Shown here piece by piece: positions 37,852 to 47,493 of a stretch of DNA of 64,000 nucleotides. The number at the start of each line of letters is the position of its first letter. The stretch's first letter is position 1. Made by a program: the position numbers and the translations under genes. The notes under the pieces were generated by a model. The model worked only from the letters and a program-made list of their open reading frames with translations. It made no database searches and had not been told where the DNA came from. This DNA is from Oceanospirillaceae bacterium ASP10-02a (GTDB lineage: Bacteria > Pseudomonadota > Gammaproteobacteria > Pseudomonadales > Balneatricaceae): NCBI GenBank assembly GCA_905182035.1, contig CAJIZL010000002.1, forward strand, positions 1 to 64,000, written 5' to 3'.

Positions 37852-40656
37852 TTAGCCTTTGTTAGCTGAAGATTTCTCTGCTTCAGCTTTTTCACGACGA
37901 CGTTTCTCACGAGGGTCATTGTGAGCACGTGGGCGAGAAGAGCGAGGAGCAGGTGCTTCATCAGCAGATGCTGGCTGCACTTCTTCTAGAATGACCACTG
38001 CTTCGGTTTCAGCAGTTTTCTCAATGACTGCTTCAGTGGCCTTTTTCACCAATACCTCAACAATTGCTTCAGTCTTTTCTGCGGCAGGAGTTTCTGTGGG
38101 AGTTTTGGTCTTTGCTTTTGCAGGAGTTTTAGCCTTTGCTTCTACAGGAGCTTCAGCAACTACTTCAGTCACAGTTTCAACTACTACTTCGCTAGCGTTT
38201 TCAACAACAGCTTCAGCAGGAGGTTGTTCGCTTGCTGCAGATGTTTCAACTACGGCTGCAGTCGTTTTAGCTTCTTTCGGCTTGCGTTCACGTGGTTTAC
38301 GCTGACGAGGCTTCTTATCTGAAGTTTCTTTTTTAGAGGTTGCTTCAACTTCAACTTCAACTTCAGAGTTAGTCTCAACTCCTACAGTAGGGACTGCTTC
38401 GATTTGGACTGCAACATTAACGTCTAAAATCTCTTCAGCAACTGTTTCGTTATTCGCTTCTGAGGTTTCCTCAACTTGTGGCTTAGGGTTGCTGCGTTTG
38501 CCACTGCGATCGCGACGTCGCTTTTGATCACGGGTGCGGTTTGCATTGGATTCAAAGGCTTCCTCTGCTACTGCAGGCGCCTGTGTAACTACAGCCTCTA
38601 CTACTTCAGCTACCTTTGGCTCACGGCTCTTGTTGCGAGTGTCCTGGCGACGATTGCTGCGTTTTTCATCTGTGTTACGGTCATTCTTACGTTCTTCATT
38701 ACGAGAGTCCACATTGGCTTCGTTACGAGGCGCGTTACGTGAGTCTGTATTTGCTTCGTTACGCTTTTCTTCACGTGAATCGCTGCGAGGATCATTGCGT
38801 CGGTTGCCGTTACGTCCACGACGACGATCATCGTTTTGGTTGCGGCTTTGAGTATTGCGAGGACCGTTGCGTGACTCGTTGCGAGCTGAAGAGCTTTTAA
38901 CGGGTGCTTTTTCATCTACTTTGACTTTCGGGTCGCCGTTAACTAAACGGCCTAAGGCGCGAACCATACGTGCACCTATACCAGCAGGCTTAGCAGCTTT
39001 CACTGGAGTCATTCTGGCTTTGCCAGATGCAGAAGCTTCTATTTGTGGTGCTGGTTTGGCCGGCTGCATGCTTTCCACTGCTGGTTTTTCCATGGCCAGT
39101 GGCGTTTTAGCATCAAACTCTTTGGCATCAAAATTATGTTGAATCAAGTCTATTTCGTAGCTAGTTTCACCTACTTGAGCTGATTCATGGTCATCCCGTA
39201 AGCGGCTGACTTCGAAATGAGGTGTATCCATTTGTGGGTTCGGAATAATCACTACGCGAACACCGACAGTTTTTTCTACTTCTAGAATTTCAGCACGTTT
39301 CTCATTTAGTAGATAGGTTGCCATATTAACTGGCAATACTACACGAATTTCTGCGGAGCGGTCCTTGCTTGCTTCTTCGTTGATTAAACGAATGATAGAC
39401 AACGCCAATGATGCAACATCACGGATGCTGCCTTGTCCGCTACAACGTGGGCAAACGATACCCGATGTTTCGCCCAATGAGGGACGCAAACGCTGGCGAG
39501 ACATTTCCATTAAGCCAAAGCGAGAAATACGGCCAACCTGCACACGAGCACGATCTAGCTTTAGGCTATCACGTAGTTTGTTTTCTACTGCACGTTGGTT
39601 ACGCATTGGGCCCATGTCGATAAAATCAATCACTACTAAACCGCCCATGTCACGTAAACGTAACTGTCGAGCAATCTCTTCTGCGGCTTCTAAGTTTGTA
39701 TTTAATGCCGTTTCTTCGATGTCGCTGCCCTTAGTAGCACGAGCTGAGTTAATGTCGATAGACACCAACGCTTCTGTTGGATCGATTACAATGGCGCCAC
39801 CAGAAGGAAGCGTTACTTCACGTTGGAAAGCGGTTTCAATTTGTGATTCAATTTGGAAACGGTTGAATAGTGGTATGTCCTGGTCATAGAGCTTAATTTT
39901 GTTCTCATAACTAGGCATCACTTGTTGCACAAAGCTTAATACGTCTTGGTGAACCTTAGGCTCGTCGATCAATACTTCGCCAATGTCTTGACGCAGATAA
40001 TCACGCATAGCGCGAATGATAACGTTGCTTTCTTGGTATATTAGGAAGGGTGCTGGATGTTTGTCAGAAGCTGCGGTGATGGATTCCCACAACTGCTGTA
40101 AATAATCTAGGTCCCACTGAATTTCTTCAGCACTGCGGCCAATACCTGCGGTGCGAACAATTACGCCCGACTCAGCAGGCACAGTAAGTTGGTTCATTAC
40201 GTCACGTAGTTCAGACCGTTCTTCACCTTCAATGCGACGAGAAATACCGCCGGCACGTGGGTTATTAGGCATTAATACTAAATAACGGCCAGCAAGACTA
40301 ATGAATGTGGTTAAGGCTGCGCCTTTATTGCCACGTTCTTCTTTGTCCACTTGAACAACAATTTCCTGACCTTCTTTAACAAGTTCACGAATACTAGAAC
40401 GGCCACTTTGTGACGGGTCTTTAAAGTACTCTCGAGAAATTTCTTTAAGGGGTAAGAAACCATGGCGTTCTGAACCATAGTCAACAAACGCAGCCTCTAA
40501 GCTAGGTTCTACACGGGTGATGCGGCCACGGTAAATATTGGCCTTTTTTTGTTCACGAGCACCAGATTCGATATCTAGGTCGTACATACGCTGGCCATCG
40601 ACCAGTGCAACGCGCAACTCTTCAGAGTGGGTTGCATTAATGAGCATTCTTTTCAT
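37852..40656 (-). CDS. rne: Ribonuclease E
   Basis: 934-residue endoribonuclease. The catalytic half (1-520) starts [20 protein letters not shown], has an S1 domain (about 37-125), catalytic D301 and D344 ([18 protein letters not shown]) and Zn-link cysteines C402 and C405 (CPRCSGQG). The C-terminal half is a low-complexity scaffold: Arg/Asn-rich with near repeats ([18 protein letters not shown]) around 600-690, then Ala/Glu/Lys/Val-rich, ending in the conserved [18 protein letters not shown]. An in-frame ATG eight codons upstream exists, but the family start is 40656. Convergent with murB. Confidence 0.96.
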   Translation of the reverse strand: MKRMLINATHSEELRVALVDGQRMYDLDIESGAREQKKANIYRGRITRVEPSLEAAFVDYGSERHGFLPLKEISREYFKDPSQSGRSSIRELVKEGQEIVVQVDKEERGNKGAALTTFISLAGRYLVLMPNNPRAGGISRRIEGEERSELRDVMNQLTVPAESGVIVRTAGIGRSAEEIQWDLDYLQQLWESITAASDKHPAPFLIYQESNVIIRAMRDYLRQDIGEVLIDEPKVHQDVLSFVQQVMPSYENKIKLYDQDIPLFNRFQIESQIETAFQREVTLPSGGAIVIDPTEALVSIDINSARATKGSDIEETALNTNLEAAEEIARQLRLRDMGGLVVIDFIDMGPMRNQRAVENKLRDSLKLDRARVQVGRISRFGLMEMSRQRLRPSLGETSGIVCPRCSGQGSIRDVASLALSIIRLINEEASKDRSAEIRVVLPVNMATYLLNEKRAEILEVEKTVGVRVVIIPNPQMDTPHFEVSRLRDDHESAQVGETSYEIDLIQHNFDAKEFDAKTPLAMEKPAVESMQPAKPAPQIEASASGKARMTPVKAAKPAGIGARMVRALGRLVNGDPKVKVDEKAPVKSSSARNESRNGPRNTQSRNQNDDRRRGRNGNRRNDPRSDSREEKRNEANTDSRNAPRNEANVDSRNEERKNDRNTDEKRSNRRQDTRNKSREPKVAEVVEAVVTQAPAVAEEAFESNANRTRDQKRRRDRSGKRSNPKPQVEETSEANNETVAEEILDVNVAVQIEAVPTVGVETNSEVEVEVEATSKKETSDKKPRQRKPRERKPKEAKTTAAVVETSAASEQPPAEAVVENASEVVVETVTEVVAEAPVEAKAKTPAKAKTKTPTETPAAEKTEAIVEVLVKKATEAVIEKTAETEAVVILEEVQPASADEAPAPRSSRPRAHNDPREKRRREKAEAEKSSANKG

Positions 40657-40775
40657 GGTTTTCAATTTCTTGAAGCCCATTTACCCTACGGCAATTAATA
40701 TTTTTACAGGTGTACGAAAGCTAATAAAAGCCCTTACGGTGCAGGAAACCGTTACCTTCTCGGATAAATTTGAAT

Positions 40776-40786
40776 TGCACTGTGCA
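40776..40786. repeat. Palindrome near the predicted rne start site
   Basis: TGCAC-T-GTGCA, a perfect 11-base inverted repeat lying just downstream of the putative -10 box, so near +1 of the rne transcript. It could be an operator or a leader stem. Confidence 0.3.
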
Positions 40787-40792
40787 TTCCAA

Positions 40793-40822
40793 ATTATGTT
40801 ATTGGTCTGTGTATTCTAACAA
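40793..40822 (-). promoter_or_regulatory. Possible rne promoter
   Basis: Read on the minus strand: TTGTTA (40822-40817), 18 bases, CATAAT (40798-40793). This predicts a leader of about 130 bases before the rne ATG. Confidence 0.4.
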
Positions 40823-40909
40823 TATTAATCATATAGGTTAACGTGTAAGTTAACTCACCAGCAGCTCAATTTAAATTCAAAAATGGCCCTGTTTATTCTA
40901 TTGATTTAG

Positions 40910-41113
40910 CTACTGTCCCTGTGTGCTTGCCTCAGCACTGTAATTTTTGTTCAGACCAGTCCATGGGTAGGGTACATCTACACCTAAACACCAAGCATAA
41001 ATTAATTCGCCGTAACTGGGTAAAACGGGTGGTTTTACGTTAAATAACTGGGAATACACCGAGTTACAGCCTATTTCATTTGGATTTTGCGGTGCTAGGT
41101 ATACATTAAGCAT
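40910..41113 (-). CDS. Possible small protein upstream of rne (uncertain)
   Basis: An open frame for 67 residues beginning MLNVYLAPQNPNEIG and ending YSAEASTQGQ. The composition looks protein-like, with several aromatic residues and prolines (PSYGELIYAW), but no Shine-Dalgarno sequence is visible, no family is recognised and it could be chance. Kept at low confidence because it fills an otherwise unexplained 628-base gap. Confidence 0.2.
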   Translation of the reverse strand: MLNVYLAPQNPNEIGCNSVYSQLFNVKPPVLPSYGELIYAWCLGVDVPYPWTGLNKNYSAEASTQGQ

Positions 41114-41284
41114 AAAACGGCAAAATCAACGGGTTGGGTTTGTCAGGCCCCACCTAAAAATTGGTTAACTGAAATGGGTCATTAAATTTGTACCCAGTCA
41201 CTGAATTAGTGTCAGTTTCAGTAGCCCTTATGTTACCATTCTCGCCCTTAGCCCGCAATTAATAAAGTCATTAGTTTTCCATTT

Positions 41285-42250
41285 ATGCCACAAAAGCCGA
41301 CACCTCCTCCTGCATTGACCGCCACCGCTGTTAAATTTGTCTCTATTGATGAAGATAGGGCAGGTCAGCGTATCGATAATTTTCTCATTACCCAGCTTAA
41401 AGGTGCGCCCAAAAGCTTTATATACCGTATCGTCAGGAAGGGAGAGGTGCGCGTCAATAAAGGCCGTATTAAGCCTGACTATAAGCTAAAAAATGGTGAC
41501 ATAGTGCGTGTTCCGCCGGTTAAACTGCCAGAGCCTAATGCGCCAGCTGCAGTCGGCAAAGGTTTAGAAAAACAGTTACGTGACGCTATTTTGTATGAAA
41601 GTCCAGGCTTATTGATTATTAATAAACCTCATGGCTTAGCTGTTCATGGTGGCAGCGGCATTAACTTAGGTTTAATTGAAAGTTTACGTCAGCTATTTCC
41701 TAATGAACGTTCTCTGGAACTTGTGCATCGTTTAGATAGAGATACATCGGGTTGTATCATGGTTGCCAAAAAGCGCTCTACGTTAAGGGCTATTCATGCC
41801 CAACTTAGGGACGGTGGCATCGACAAGATGTATCAAGCGTTAGTGATCGGAGGTTGGCCCAAATCTTGTCAAAAAGTGGATGCGCCGCTGCTGAAGAATG
41901 TCGTACAATCTGGTGAACGGATGGTGCGGGTTGTTCAGGAAGGTAAGCGCAGTATTACGCGATATAGAGTGTTACAAAGCTTAGGTCAGTTTACCTTAAT
42001 TGAGGCTAGGCCTATTACCGGCAGAACCCATCAAATTCGTGTGCATTGCCAGCATATGGGCCACCCTATCGTAGGTGACCCTAAGTACGGTGTCGATGAA
42101 ATTAATCAGCTGCAACGGCAGTTAGGGTTAAATCGTCTATTCTTACATGCAGCCCAGTTGCGCTTGGTTGATCCGAGTACAGAAAAGAAAATTGATGTAC
42201 GCGCACCCTTAGATCAGCGCCTACAAAACGCCGTTGAACGTTTGAGCTAA
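41285..42250 (+). CDS. rluC: 23S rRNA pseudouridine synthase RluC
   Basis: 321-residue RluA-family enzyme. N-terminal S4 RNA-binding domain (about 25-85, GQRIDNFLITQL ... VRVNKGRIKPDYKL), catalytic D151 in LVHRLDRDTSG, and TGRTHQIRVHCQHMGHPIVGD near residue 240. It modifies positions in helices of 23S rRNA. The rne-rluC divergent pair is conserved across gammaproteobacteria, which supports RluC over the paralogue RluD. Confidence 0.93.
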   Translation: MPQKPTPPPALTATAVKFVSIDEDRAGQRIDNFLITQLKGAPKSFIYRIVRKGEVRVNKGRIKPDYKLKNGDIVRVPPVKLPEPNAPAAVGKGLEKQLRDAILYESPGLLIINKPHGLAVHGGSGINLGLIESLRQLFPNERSLELVHRLDRDTSGCIMVAKKRSTLRAIHAQLRDGGIDKMYQALVIGGWPKSCQKVDAPLLKNVVQSGERMVRVVQEGKRSITRYRVLQSLGQFTLIEARPITGRTHQIRVHCQHMGHPIVGDPKYGVDEINQLQRQLGLNRLFLHAAQLRLVDPSTEKKIDVRAPLDQRLQNAVERLS

Positions 42251-42337
42251 TGTCCGACTAATGCGTACTTGTGCTGGTGCTATTTGATTTCTTTAGCTAT
42301 GCTGCAGTCCGTCTAAATACACTCCTAGGTGCCGCTT

Positions 42338-43951
42338 ATGTATAACACTGCTCTCGATAAAAACCAGGCTAACTTTCAAAGTCTTTCGCCTTTATCGTTG
42401 CTTAAACGAGCTGCAGAGGTGTATCCATCTATAGAAGCTCAAGTCTATGGCGACGTACGTCGCACGTGGTTACAAACTTATCAACGTTCTTGTGCTATGG
42501 CTAATGCCCTTAAAAACAGAGGTGTTGGTTTAGGAGACACAGTATCCGTAGTGTCCCATAACGGACCAGAATTGTTTGAGTCTCATTATGCTGTGCCGAT
42601 GGCGGGTGCAGTGCTTAATGCGATCAATACCCGTTTAGACGCAAAGACTATTGCTTTTATTTTTGATCATGCAGAAACCAAAGTGGTATTTGTAGATCGT
42701 GAGTTCTCTGAGACTGTTGCCCTTGCGCTAACCTTGTGTGAAGCAAAACCCTTAGTAGTAGATATAGATGACCCGACTTTTGAGGGTGGTCGACTCATAG
42801 GCGAACTGACCTATGAAAAGCTTATTGCAGAAGGCGACAGGGATAGTCATTGGGAAATGCCAGATGATGAGTGGCAAGCTATCAGTTTAAATTATACATC
42901 GGGCACTACAGGCAACCCTAAAGGGGTGGTTTATCATCACCGAGGAGCCTATTTAACTGCCATGAGTATGGCCTTCAGCTGGGATATGCCGAAGTACCCA
43001 AAGTTTATGACCATTGTGCCCATGTTTCATTGTAATGGCTGGTGCTTTCCATGGACCACAGCCTTATTGGCTGGAACCAATGTATTTATTCGCCATTTAA
43101 AACCAGAAACCATGCTCCAGCTTATTAGGCAAGAGAAAGTGACGCACTTTGGTGGTGCACCTATTGTGCTTAATATGATTAATAATGCCGATGACCAGTA
43201 TAAACAGGGTATCCAGCACCAAGTGAAAGTAATGACAGCGGGTGCGGCGCCTCCAGCTGCGGTTATCGAAGCTATGGAAGACTTGGGTTTTGAGGTCACA
43301 CATGTCTATGGCTTAACAGAAACTTACGGGGCGTGTGTTATTTGCGAGTGGCAGCCCCACCTTTGGGGTCACTTATCAAAGTCGCAACAAGCTGCGTTAA
43401 AGTCTCGCCAAGGTGTTAGAGGTCCTGCTCAAGAGGATCACATGGTGATGAATACAGCAACAATGATGCCTGTGCCTAAAGATGGTGAAACCATTGGTGA
43501 AATATGTCTACGTGGCAATATGGTAATGAAAGGTTACCTTAAGAATCCAACAGCTACAGCTGAGGCCTTTGAAGGGGGATGGTTCCGTACTGGAGATCTT
43601 GCTGTTTGGCACGAAGACGGGTACATGGAAATTAAGGACAGAGCCAAAGATATTATCATTTCAGGAGGAGAGAATATCTCTTCAATTGAAATTGAGGGAG
43701 TCTTGTATAGTCACCCTGCCGTGTTAGAAGCAGCAGTAGTGGCGAGGCCCGACGAAAAATGGGGAGAAACTCCCTGTGCATTTATAACGCTCAAACCTGA
43801 TGCGCTAGTCACGGCAGAAGAATTGATTGGCTATTGTAAGGACAACATGGCACGTTTTAAAGTGCCTAAACATGTTGTTTTTGGGGCTTTACCAAAAACT
43901 GCCACAGGTAAAATTCAAAAATTTGTGCTGCGCAAAATGGTGCCAGCATGA
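42338..43951 (+). CDS. Acyl-CoA synthetase (AMP-forming), medium/short chain type
   Basis: 537-residue adenylate-forming ligase activating a carboxylic acid to its CoA thioester. N-terminal YNTALDKNQANFQSLSPL, P-loop NYTSGTTGNPKGVVYHH, VYGLTETYG, WFRTGDLAVWHEDGYMEI, the hinge DRAKDIIISGGENIS, and the catalytic lysine region PKTATGKIQKFVLR at the end. It resembles the plant-like acyl-activating (AAE/benzoate-ligase-like) and DmdB-adjacent subfamilies; the substrate is not readable. ATG 42338 is preferred over a GTG three codons earlier. MaoC and acyl-CoA dehydrogenase genes nearby suggest acyl-CoA oxidation. Confidence 0.88.
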   Translation: MYNTALDKNQANFQSLSPLSLLKRAAEVYPSIEAQVYGDVRRTWLQTYQRSCAMANALKNRGVGLGDTVSVVSHNGPELFESHYAVPMAGAVLNAINTRLDAKTIAFIFDHAETKVVFVDREFSETVALALTLCEAKPLVVDIDDPTFEGGRLIGELTYEKLIAEGDRDSHWEMPDDEWQAISLNYTSGTTGNPKGVVYHHRGAYLTAMSMAFSWDMPKYPKFMTIVPMFHCNGWCFPWTTALLAGTNVFIRHLKPETMLQLIRQEKVTHFGGAPIVLNMINNADDQYKQGIQHQVKVMTAGAAPPAAVIEAMEDLGFEVTHVYGLTETYGACVICEWQPHLWGHLSKSQQAALKSRQGVRGPAQEDHMVMNTATMMPVPKDGETIGEICLRGNMVMKGYLKNPTATAEAFEGGWFRTGDLAVWHEDGYMEIKDRAKDIIISGGENISSIEIEGVLYSHPAVLEAAVVARPDEKWGETPCAFITLKPDALVTAEELIGYCKDNMARFKVPKHVVFGALPKTATGKIQKFVLRKMVPA

Positions 43952-44032
43952 ATAAAATAAGGTAAACTTTTAAATATTATCTAAAACCATATGGTTTGGA
44001 TTATTTGTAATTATTGGAGACATATAGACCCA

Positions 44033-45139
44033 ATGGATGACCGTATTGATACAGCTAATGTACACAAGTTTGCTAATGAGCTGATGTCCTCTGGCGAACA
44101 AGTAAGTGTGCAAGCTATTGCAGATAAAATGCATATTGAAGCCTCTGACGAATTACGTAGCAGGTTAGAGCGTTGGTGGGTGAAGCAAGAAAGTCAAGTT
44201 GATTTTCATCGAAGTATGGGATCCCACCATCGTCCAGATGTGCCAGAAACAGTCTATCAGTCAGTACAGTTGATTTGGGAAAATGCCCTAAAAGATGCTC
44301 ATTTAGAGCTGGAATTAGGAACAAACCATAATACGCCTATGGCGGCTAATGGAAAATCTTTGGAAGACGAGCTCTATTTGTCCAAGGCTCAGCTAGAAGC
44401 TATAGAAGACTCCAACCAGCGGTTGCGTCTTCAGTTGAGTGAACACAAACGTAGTGTTAAAAACTTGGAGGCTGAACGTGCAATGCTGCGCAGCAATTTG
44501 CAGTCCGCCGAATCCAATATGATTTCTATGAGTCACAAAGTAACTGAGTCTAAAGGTGAAATGCAGCGTGCACAAACAAGTAGTGATGAGGCCAAGACAC
44601 AGCTTGATGTCCGCTTGAAAGAAGAGGGGGTCCGTCACCAAGAAAACGTCAGCAAAGTAAAGAGCAAGATGAGCTATTACAAGCATCAATTGGATAAGCT
44701 GCGTGACGAATGGGGCAAAAAGGAAATGGCTTTAAATTCCCAGATTCAAGACTTACAAGGTGAAGTGGCAAGAAGTACGGTCACTCACGATAATCAGTTT
44801 AGTCAGATTCGCAGCCAAGATGAGGAATTGCGCAAGTATCGAGGGGAGATTACTAGCCAGTCTCGTAATATGTCTAAGTCCACCAGTAAGGTCTTGGCAT
44901 CGTCTAACCGATTAAAACGTTTAGAAGGTGAACTTGAGCAAAGTGAGACTGATATGAAGGAATTAAAAAATCGAACGATGCTAGATAAGTCTGCTACTAC
45001 CAGACGTGAAAAAGATATACGTAAACAATTAAAGTCTAAAGACGGCGAAGCTTTTCTATTGAATAACACGGTCCTCGAACTTAAACGCACACTGATTGCA
45101 CGCGAAGAAGAAATAAGGCGCATAACCGCCAAGATCTGA
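44033..45139 (+). CDS. KfrA-like DNA-binding coiled-coil protein
   Basis: 368 residues. N-terminal 100 residues (TANVHKFANELMSSGEQVSVQAIADKM-like region, then LRSRLERWWVKQ) resemble the KfrA N-terminal DNA-binding domain. From about residue 115 to the end it is an almost continuous heptad-rich coiled coil (e.g. LRLQLSEHKRSVKNLEAERA). KfrA proteins are plasmid-borne regulators and segregation or structural factors; chromosomal versions are of unknown role. ATG 44033 follows GGAGA about 14 bases upstream; an earlier in-frame ATG (43991) lies before that site. The stop is only six bases from the convergent maoC stop. Confidence 0.75.
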   Translation: MDDRIDTANVHKFANELMSSGEQVSVQAIADKMHIEASDELRSRLERWWVKQESQVDFHRSMGSHHRPDVPETVYQSVQLIWENALKDAHLELELGTNHNTPMAANGKSLEDELYLSKAQLEAIEDSNQRLRLQLSEHKRSVKNLEAERAMLRSNLQSAESNMISMSHKVTESKGEMQRAQTSSDEAKTQLDVRLKEEGVRHQENVSKVKSKMSYYKHQLDKLRDEWGKKEMALNSQIQDLQGEVARSTVTHDNQFSQIRSQDEELRKYRGEITSQSRNMSKSTSKVLASSNRLKRLEGELEQSETDMKELKNRTMLDKSATTRREKDIRKQLKSKDGEAFLLNNTVLELKRTLIAREEEIRRITAKI

Positions 45140-45145
45140 GCGTAG

Positions 45146-45574
45146 CTAGCCTTTCTTGTCGACCATCATCGATGCCATGCCGTCAGCCACCAGTTTGCCA
45201 TTTACAAAACACTGGGTTTTTAGGCTGACGCGGCCACGGCGCTGGTTAATATCCTCAACTGTAACTGTTGCTACAACGGTGTCGTCTATAAACACTGCTG
45301 CTCTAAATTTAATCTGCTGATCTAAGTAGATGCAGCCAGGTCCAGGCAGCTGTGTTCCTAACACTGTAGAAATTATTCCTGCGCTAATCATGCCGTGAGC
45401 AATACGCGCTTTAAATGGCGTAGTTGCAGCGTATTCTGCGTCTAAGTGTACTGGGTTAGTGTCGCCTGTGACTGCAGCAAAGGCTTCAATATCTTTTGCT
45501 GTAACAGTTTTTTCATAGCTTGACGTCATACCAATGCTTAAATCTTCTATATAATACCCGTGTTGGTTGGCCAC
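45146..45574 (-). CDS. MaoC-family (R)-specific enoyl-CoA hydratase
   Basis: 142-residue single hot-dog hydratase, PhaJ-like. The catalytic Asp/His pair lies in the hydratase-2 motif AAVTGDTNPVHLD (about residues 33-45), followed by RIAHGMISAGIISTVLG. It hydrates trans-2-enoyl-CoA to (R)-3-hydroxyacyl-CoA. The start is GTG 45574 because AAAGGAG lies six bases upstream; longer starts at 45640 or 45601 lack a ribosome-binding site. It lies divergently beside the acyl-CoA dehydrogenase, which makes its substrate class. Confidence 0.88.
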   Translation of the reverse strand: MANQHGYYIEDLSIGMTSSYEKTVTAKDIEAFAAVTGDTNPVHLDAEYAATTPFKARIAHGMISAGIISTVLGTQLPGPGCIYLDQQIKFRAAVFIDDTVVATVTVEDINQRRGRVSLKTQCFVNGKLVADGMASMMVDKKG

Positions 45575-45729
45575 ATGCTGCTCCTTTAAAAGTTGTCTCA
45601 TGAGTTCTTTGTGGAACCCGTGGGTCAGCATGATAGGCATTATTTCGCTTGGCTACAAATGTCAGGCTAAAATTAAGCCAAATCGACCCTCGGCGTCACA
45701 CGACACACTAATTTAAAAGAGCGATTAAA

Positions 45730-47493
45730 ATGAACGACTATCAAGCCCCTTTAGAAGAAATGAATTTTGTAGTCAATCGCTTGCTTGATTTGCCTAACTT
45801 TGCCGAAGCGATTGACAACGAAGATGCCAGTGAAGACCTACTGCAAGCGGTGCTATCAGAAGCTGATAAATTAGCGAGTGAAGTCTGGTCTCCAATCAAC
45901 TATGCAGGCGATCAACAGGGCGTTAAGTTAGCTGAAAGTGGTGTTAAATCTGCTGATGGATTTAAGAACGCCTATCAAAAATACGCTCAAGGGGGCTGGA
46001 ATAGCCTATATTTTGACGAGCAATATGGTGGACAAGGGTTGCCCTTCAGTTTTTCTATGCCCGTTGCGGAAATGATGAATGCAGCTAACATGTCTCTTGG
46101 GCTTTGCCCCTTGCTGACTTCGGGCGCCACAGAAGCCATATTTGCCCATGGCAGCGAACACTTGAAAGATATTTACCTAACTAAAATGATTAGTGGTGAA
46201 TGGACAGGTACGATGAACCTTACTGAGCCCCATGCAGGCACAGATTTGGCTGTTATAACTACCACTGCTGTACCTAATGGCGATCACTTTCTTGTTAAAG
46301 GTCAAAAGATCTATATCACTTGGGGTGATCACGACATGACTGATAACATCATTCACCTAGTATTAGCCAAATTACCTGATGCCCCTGACGGGGTAAAAGG
46401 CATATCCTTGTTTTTGGTGCCTAAATTTTTGGTTAATGGAGATGGTAGTTTGGGTGAGCGTAATGATGTCTACGCAATTAATTTAGAGCACAAGCTGGGT
46501 ATTCATGCTAGCCCAACCTGTGTCATGAGTTATGGTGACAATGGTGGTGCTATTGGTTATCTTGTTGGCCAACCCCATCAAGGCTTAGTTGCCATGTTTA
46601 CGATGATGAATAACGCCCGTTTACTAGTAGGCCTGCAAGGAGTTAGCCTGTCTGATCGCGCCTATCAAGGTGCGCTAGAGTATGCCCGAGAACGTGTTCA
46701 GTGTGCTGCCCCAGGCACTAAGCAGCGTGGCGCAATCATCCACCATCCGGATGTGCGCAGAATGTTGATGACCATGCGTAGCCTCACTGAAGCGGGTCGA
46801 GCCATTACCTATGCAACTGCAACTCAGATTGATCTAAGTCACAAAGCAACTGATGCTGCTACCCGAGGCCTCGCACTAAAGCGAGTGGGGTTATTAACTC
46901 CCATTGCTAAAGGTTGGTGTACTGAGGTATCTCAGGAGGTTACTTCATTAGGTGTGCAAATACATGGTGGTATGGGATTCATTGAAGAAACGGGTGCTGC
47001 ACAACACCAGAGGGATGCTCGAATACTTACGATTTACGAGGGTACTACGGGTATTCAGGCGTTAGACCTAGCGGGCAGAAAAACTGTATACGACCAAGGC
47101 GCAGCCATGGCTGATCTAGTGCAGCAAATGCGTGATGACTTAAGCTTGCATGGTCATGCTGTGAGTGAGCAGCATCGAGGTAATATGTCTGAAGCCATCG
47201 ATGGGCTTGAGTCTAGCTACAAACAATTACTGCAGCAAGCCAAGGATGACGTGATGTTTGCTGGGGCCATAAGTTTTGATTTATTAATGTTGAGTGGTTA
47301 CGTTTGTGGTGCATGGCAAATGATTCGTAGTGCTGATTTAGTGGCCATGGAAGAAAGTGAGAGCTTTAAAGCTAATAAGCTGGTTACTGTAGCTTATTAC
47401 TTAGACCACATATTACCCCGTTTTGAGGCTCACCGCCGTTCTATTATCGCGGGTAGCAGCAGTGTGATGGCAATTGGTGCTGACGACCTGTAA
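45730..47493 (+). CDS. Acyl-CoA dehydrogenase, long (DmdC/FadE-like) form
   Basis: 587-residue flavoprotein, longer than the 380-residue norm because of a C-terminal extension, as in the DmdC (methylmercaptopropionyl-CoA dehydrogenase) branch. Seen: GTMNLTEPHAGTDLAVI (FAD/substrate site), KQRGAIIHHPDVRRMLM, QIHGGMGFIEETGAAQ, and the catalytic glutamate E437 in IYEGTTGIQALDLAGRK. It forms the 2-enoyl-CoA and donates electrons to ETF, which is encoded 0.5 kb away. Fatty acyl-CoA and methylmercaptopropionyl-CoA are both possible substrates. Confidence 0.88.
   Translation: MNDYQAPLEEMNFVVNRLLDLPNFAEAIDNEDASEDLLQAVLSEADKLASEVWSPINYAGDQQGVKLAESGVKSADGFKNAYQKYAQGGWNSLYFDEQYGGQGLPFSFSMPVAEMMNAANMSLGLCPLLTSGATEAIFAHGSEHLKDIYLTKMISGEWTGTMNLTEPHAGTDLAVITTTAVPNGDHFLVKGQKIYITWGDHDMTDNIIHLVLAKLPDAPDGVKGISLFLVPKFLVNGDGSLGERNDVYAINLEHKLGIHASPTCVMSYGDNGGAIGYLVGQPHQGLVAMFTMMNNARLLVGLQGVSLSDRAYQGALEYARERVQCAAPGTKQRGAIIHHPDVRRMLMTMRSLTEAGRAITYATATQIDLSHKATDAATRGLALKRVGLLTPIAKGWCTEVSQEVTSLGVQIHGGMGFIEETGAAQHQRDARILTIYEGTTGIQALDLAGRKTVYDQGAAMADLVQQMRDDLSLHGHAVSEQHRGNMSEAIDGLESSYKQLLQQAKDDVMFAGAISFDLLMLSGYVCGAWQMIRSADLVAMEESESFKANKLVTVAYYLDHILPRFEAHRRSIIAGSSSVMAIGADDL

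Larger units (their letters stand above)
40657..41284. other. Long divergent intergenic region between rne and rluC
   Basis: 628 bases, AT-rich, without a confident gene. It holds a possible rne promoter (40793-40822), a short palindrome at 40776-40786, and an open frame for 67 residues on the minus strand (40910-41113) without a ribosome-binding site. A long leader is expected because RNase E usually autoregulates through its 5' UTR. Confidence 0.6.

Noticed and set aside
38476-39889. Several long plus-strand open frames opposite rne
   Set aside because: They lie against the low-complexity rne C-terminal half; their Ser/Arg/Leu- or Val/Ser/Thr-rich translations mirror its codons and have no ribosome-binding sites.
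45575-45640. Longer N-terminus for the MaoC hydratase
   Set aside because: The extra 22 residues include the AAAGGAG ribosome-binding site for GTG 45574 and resemble no hydratase N-terminus.
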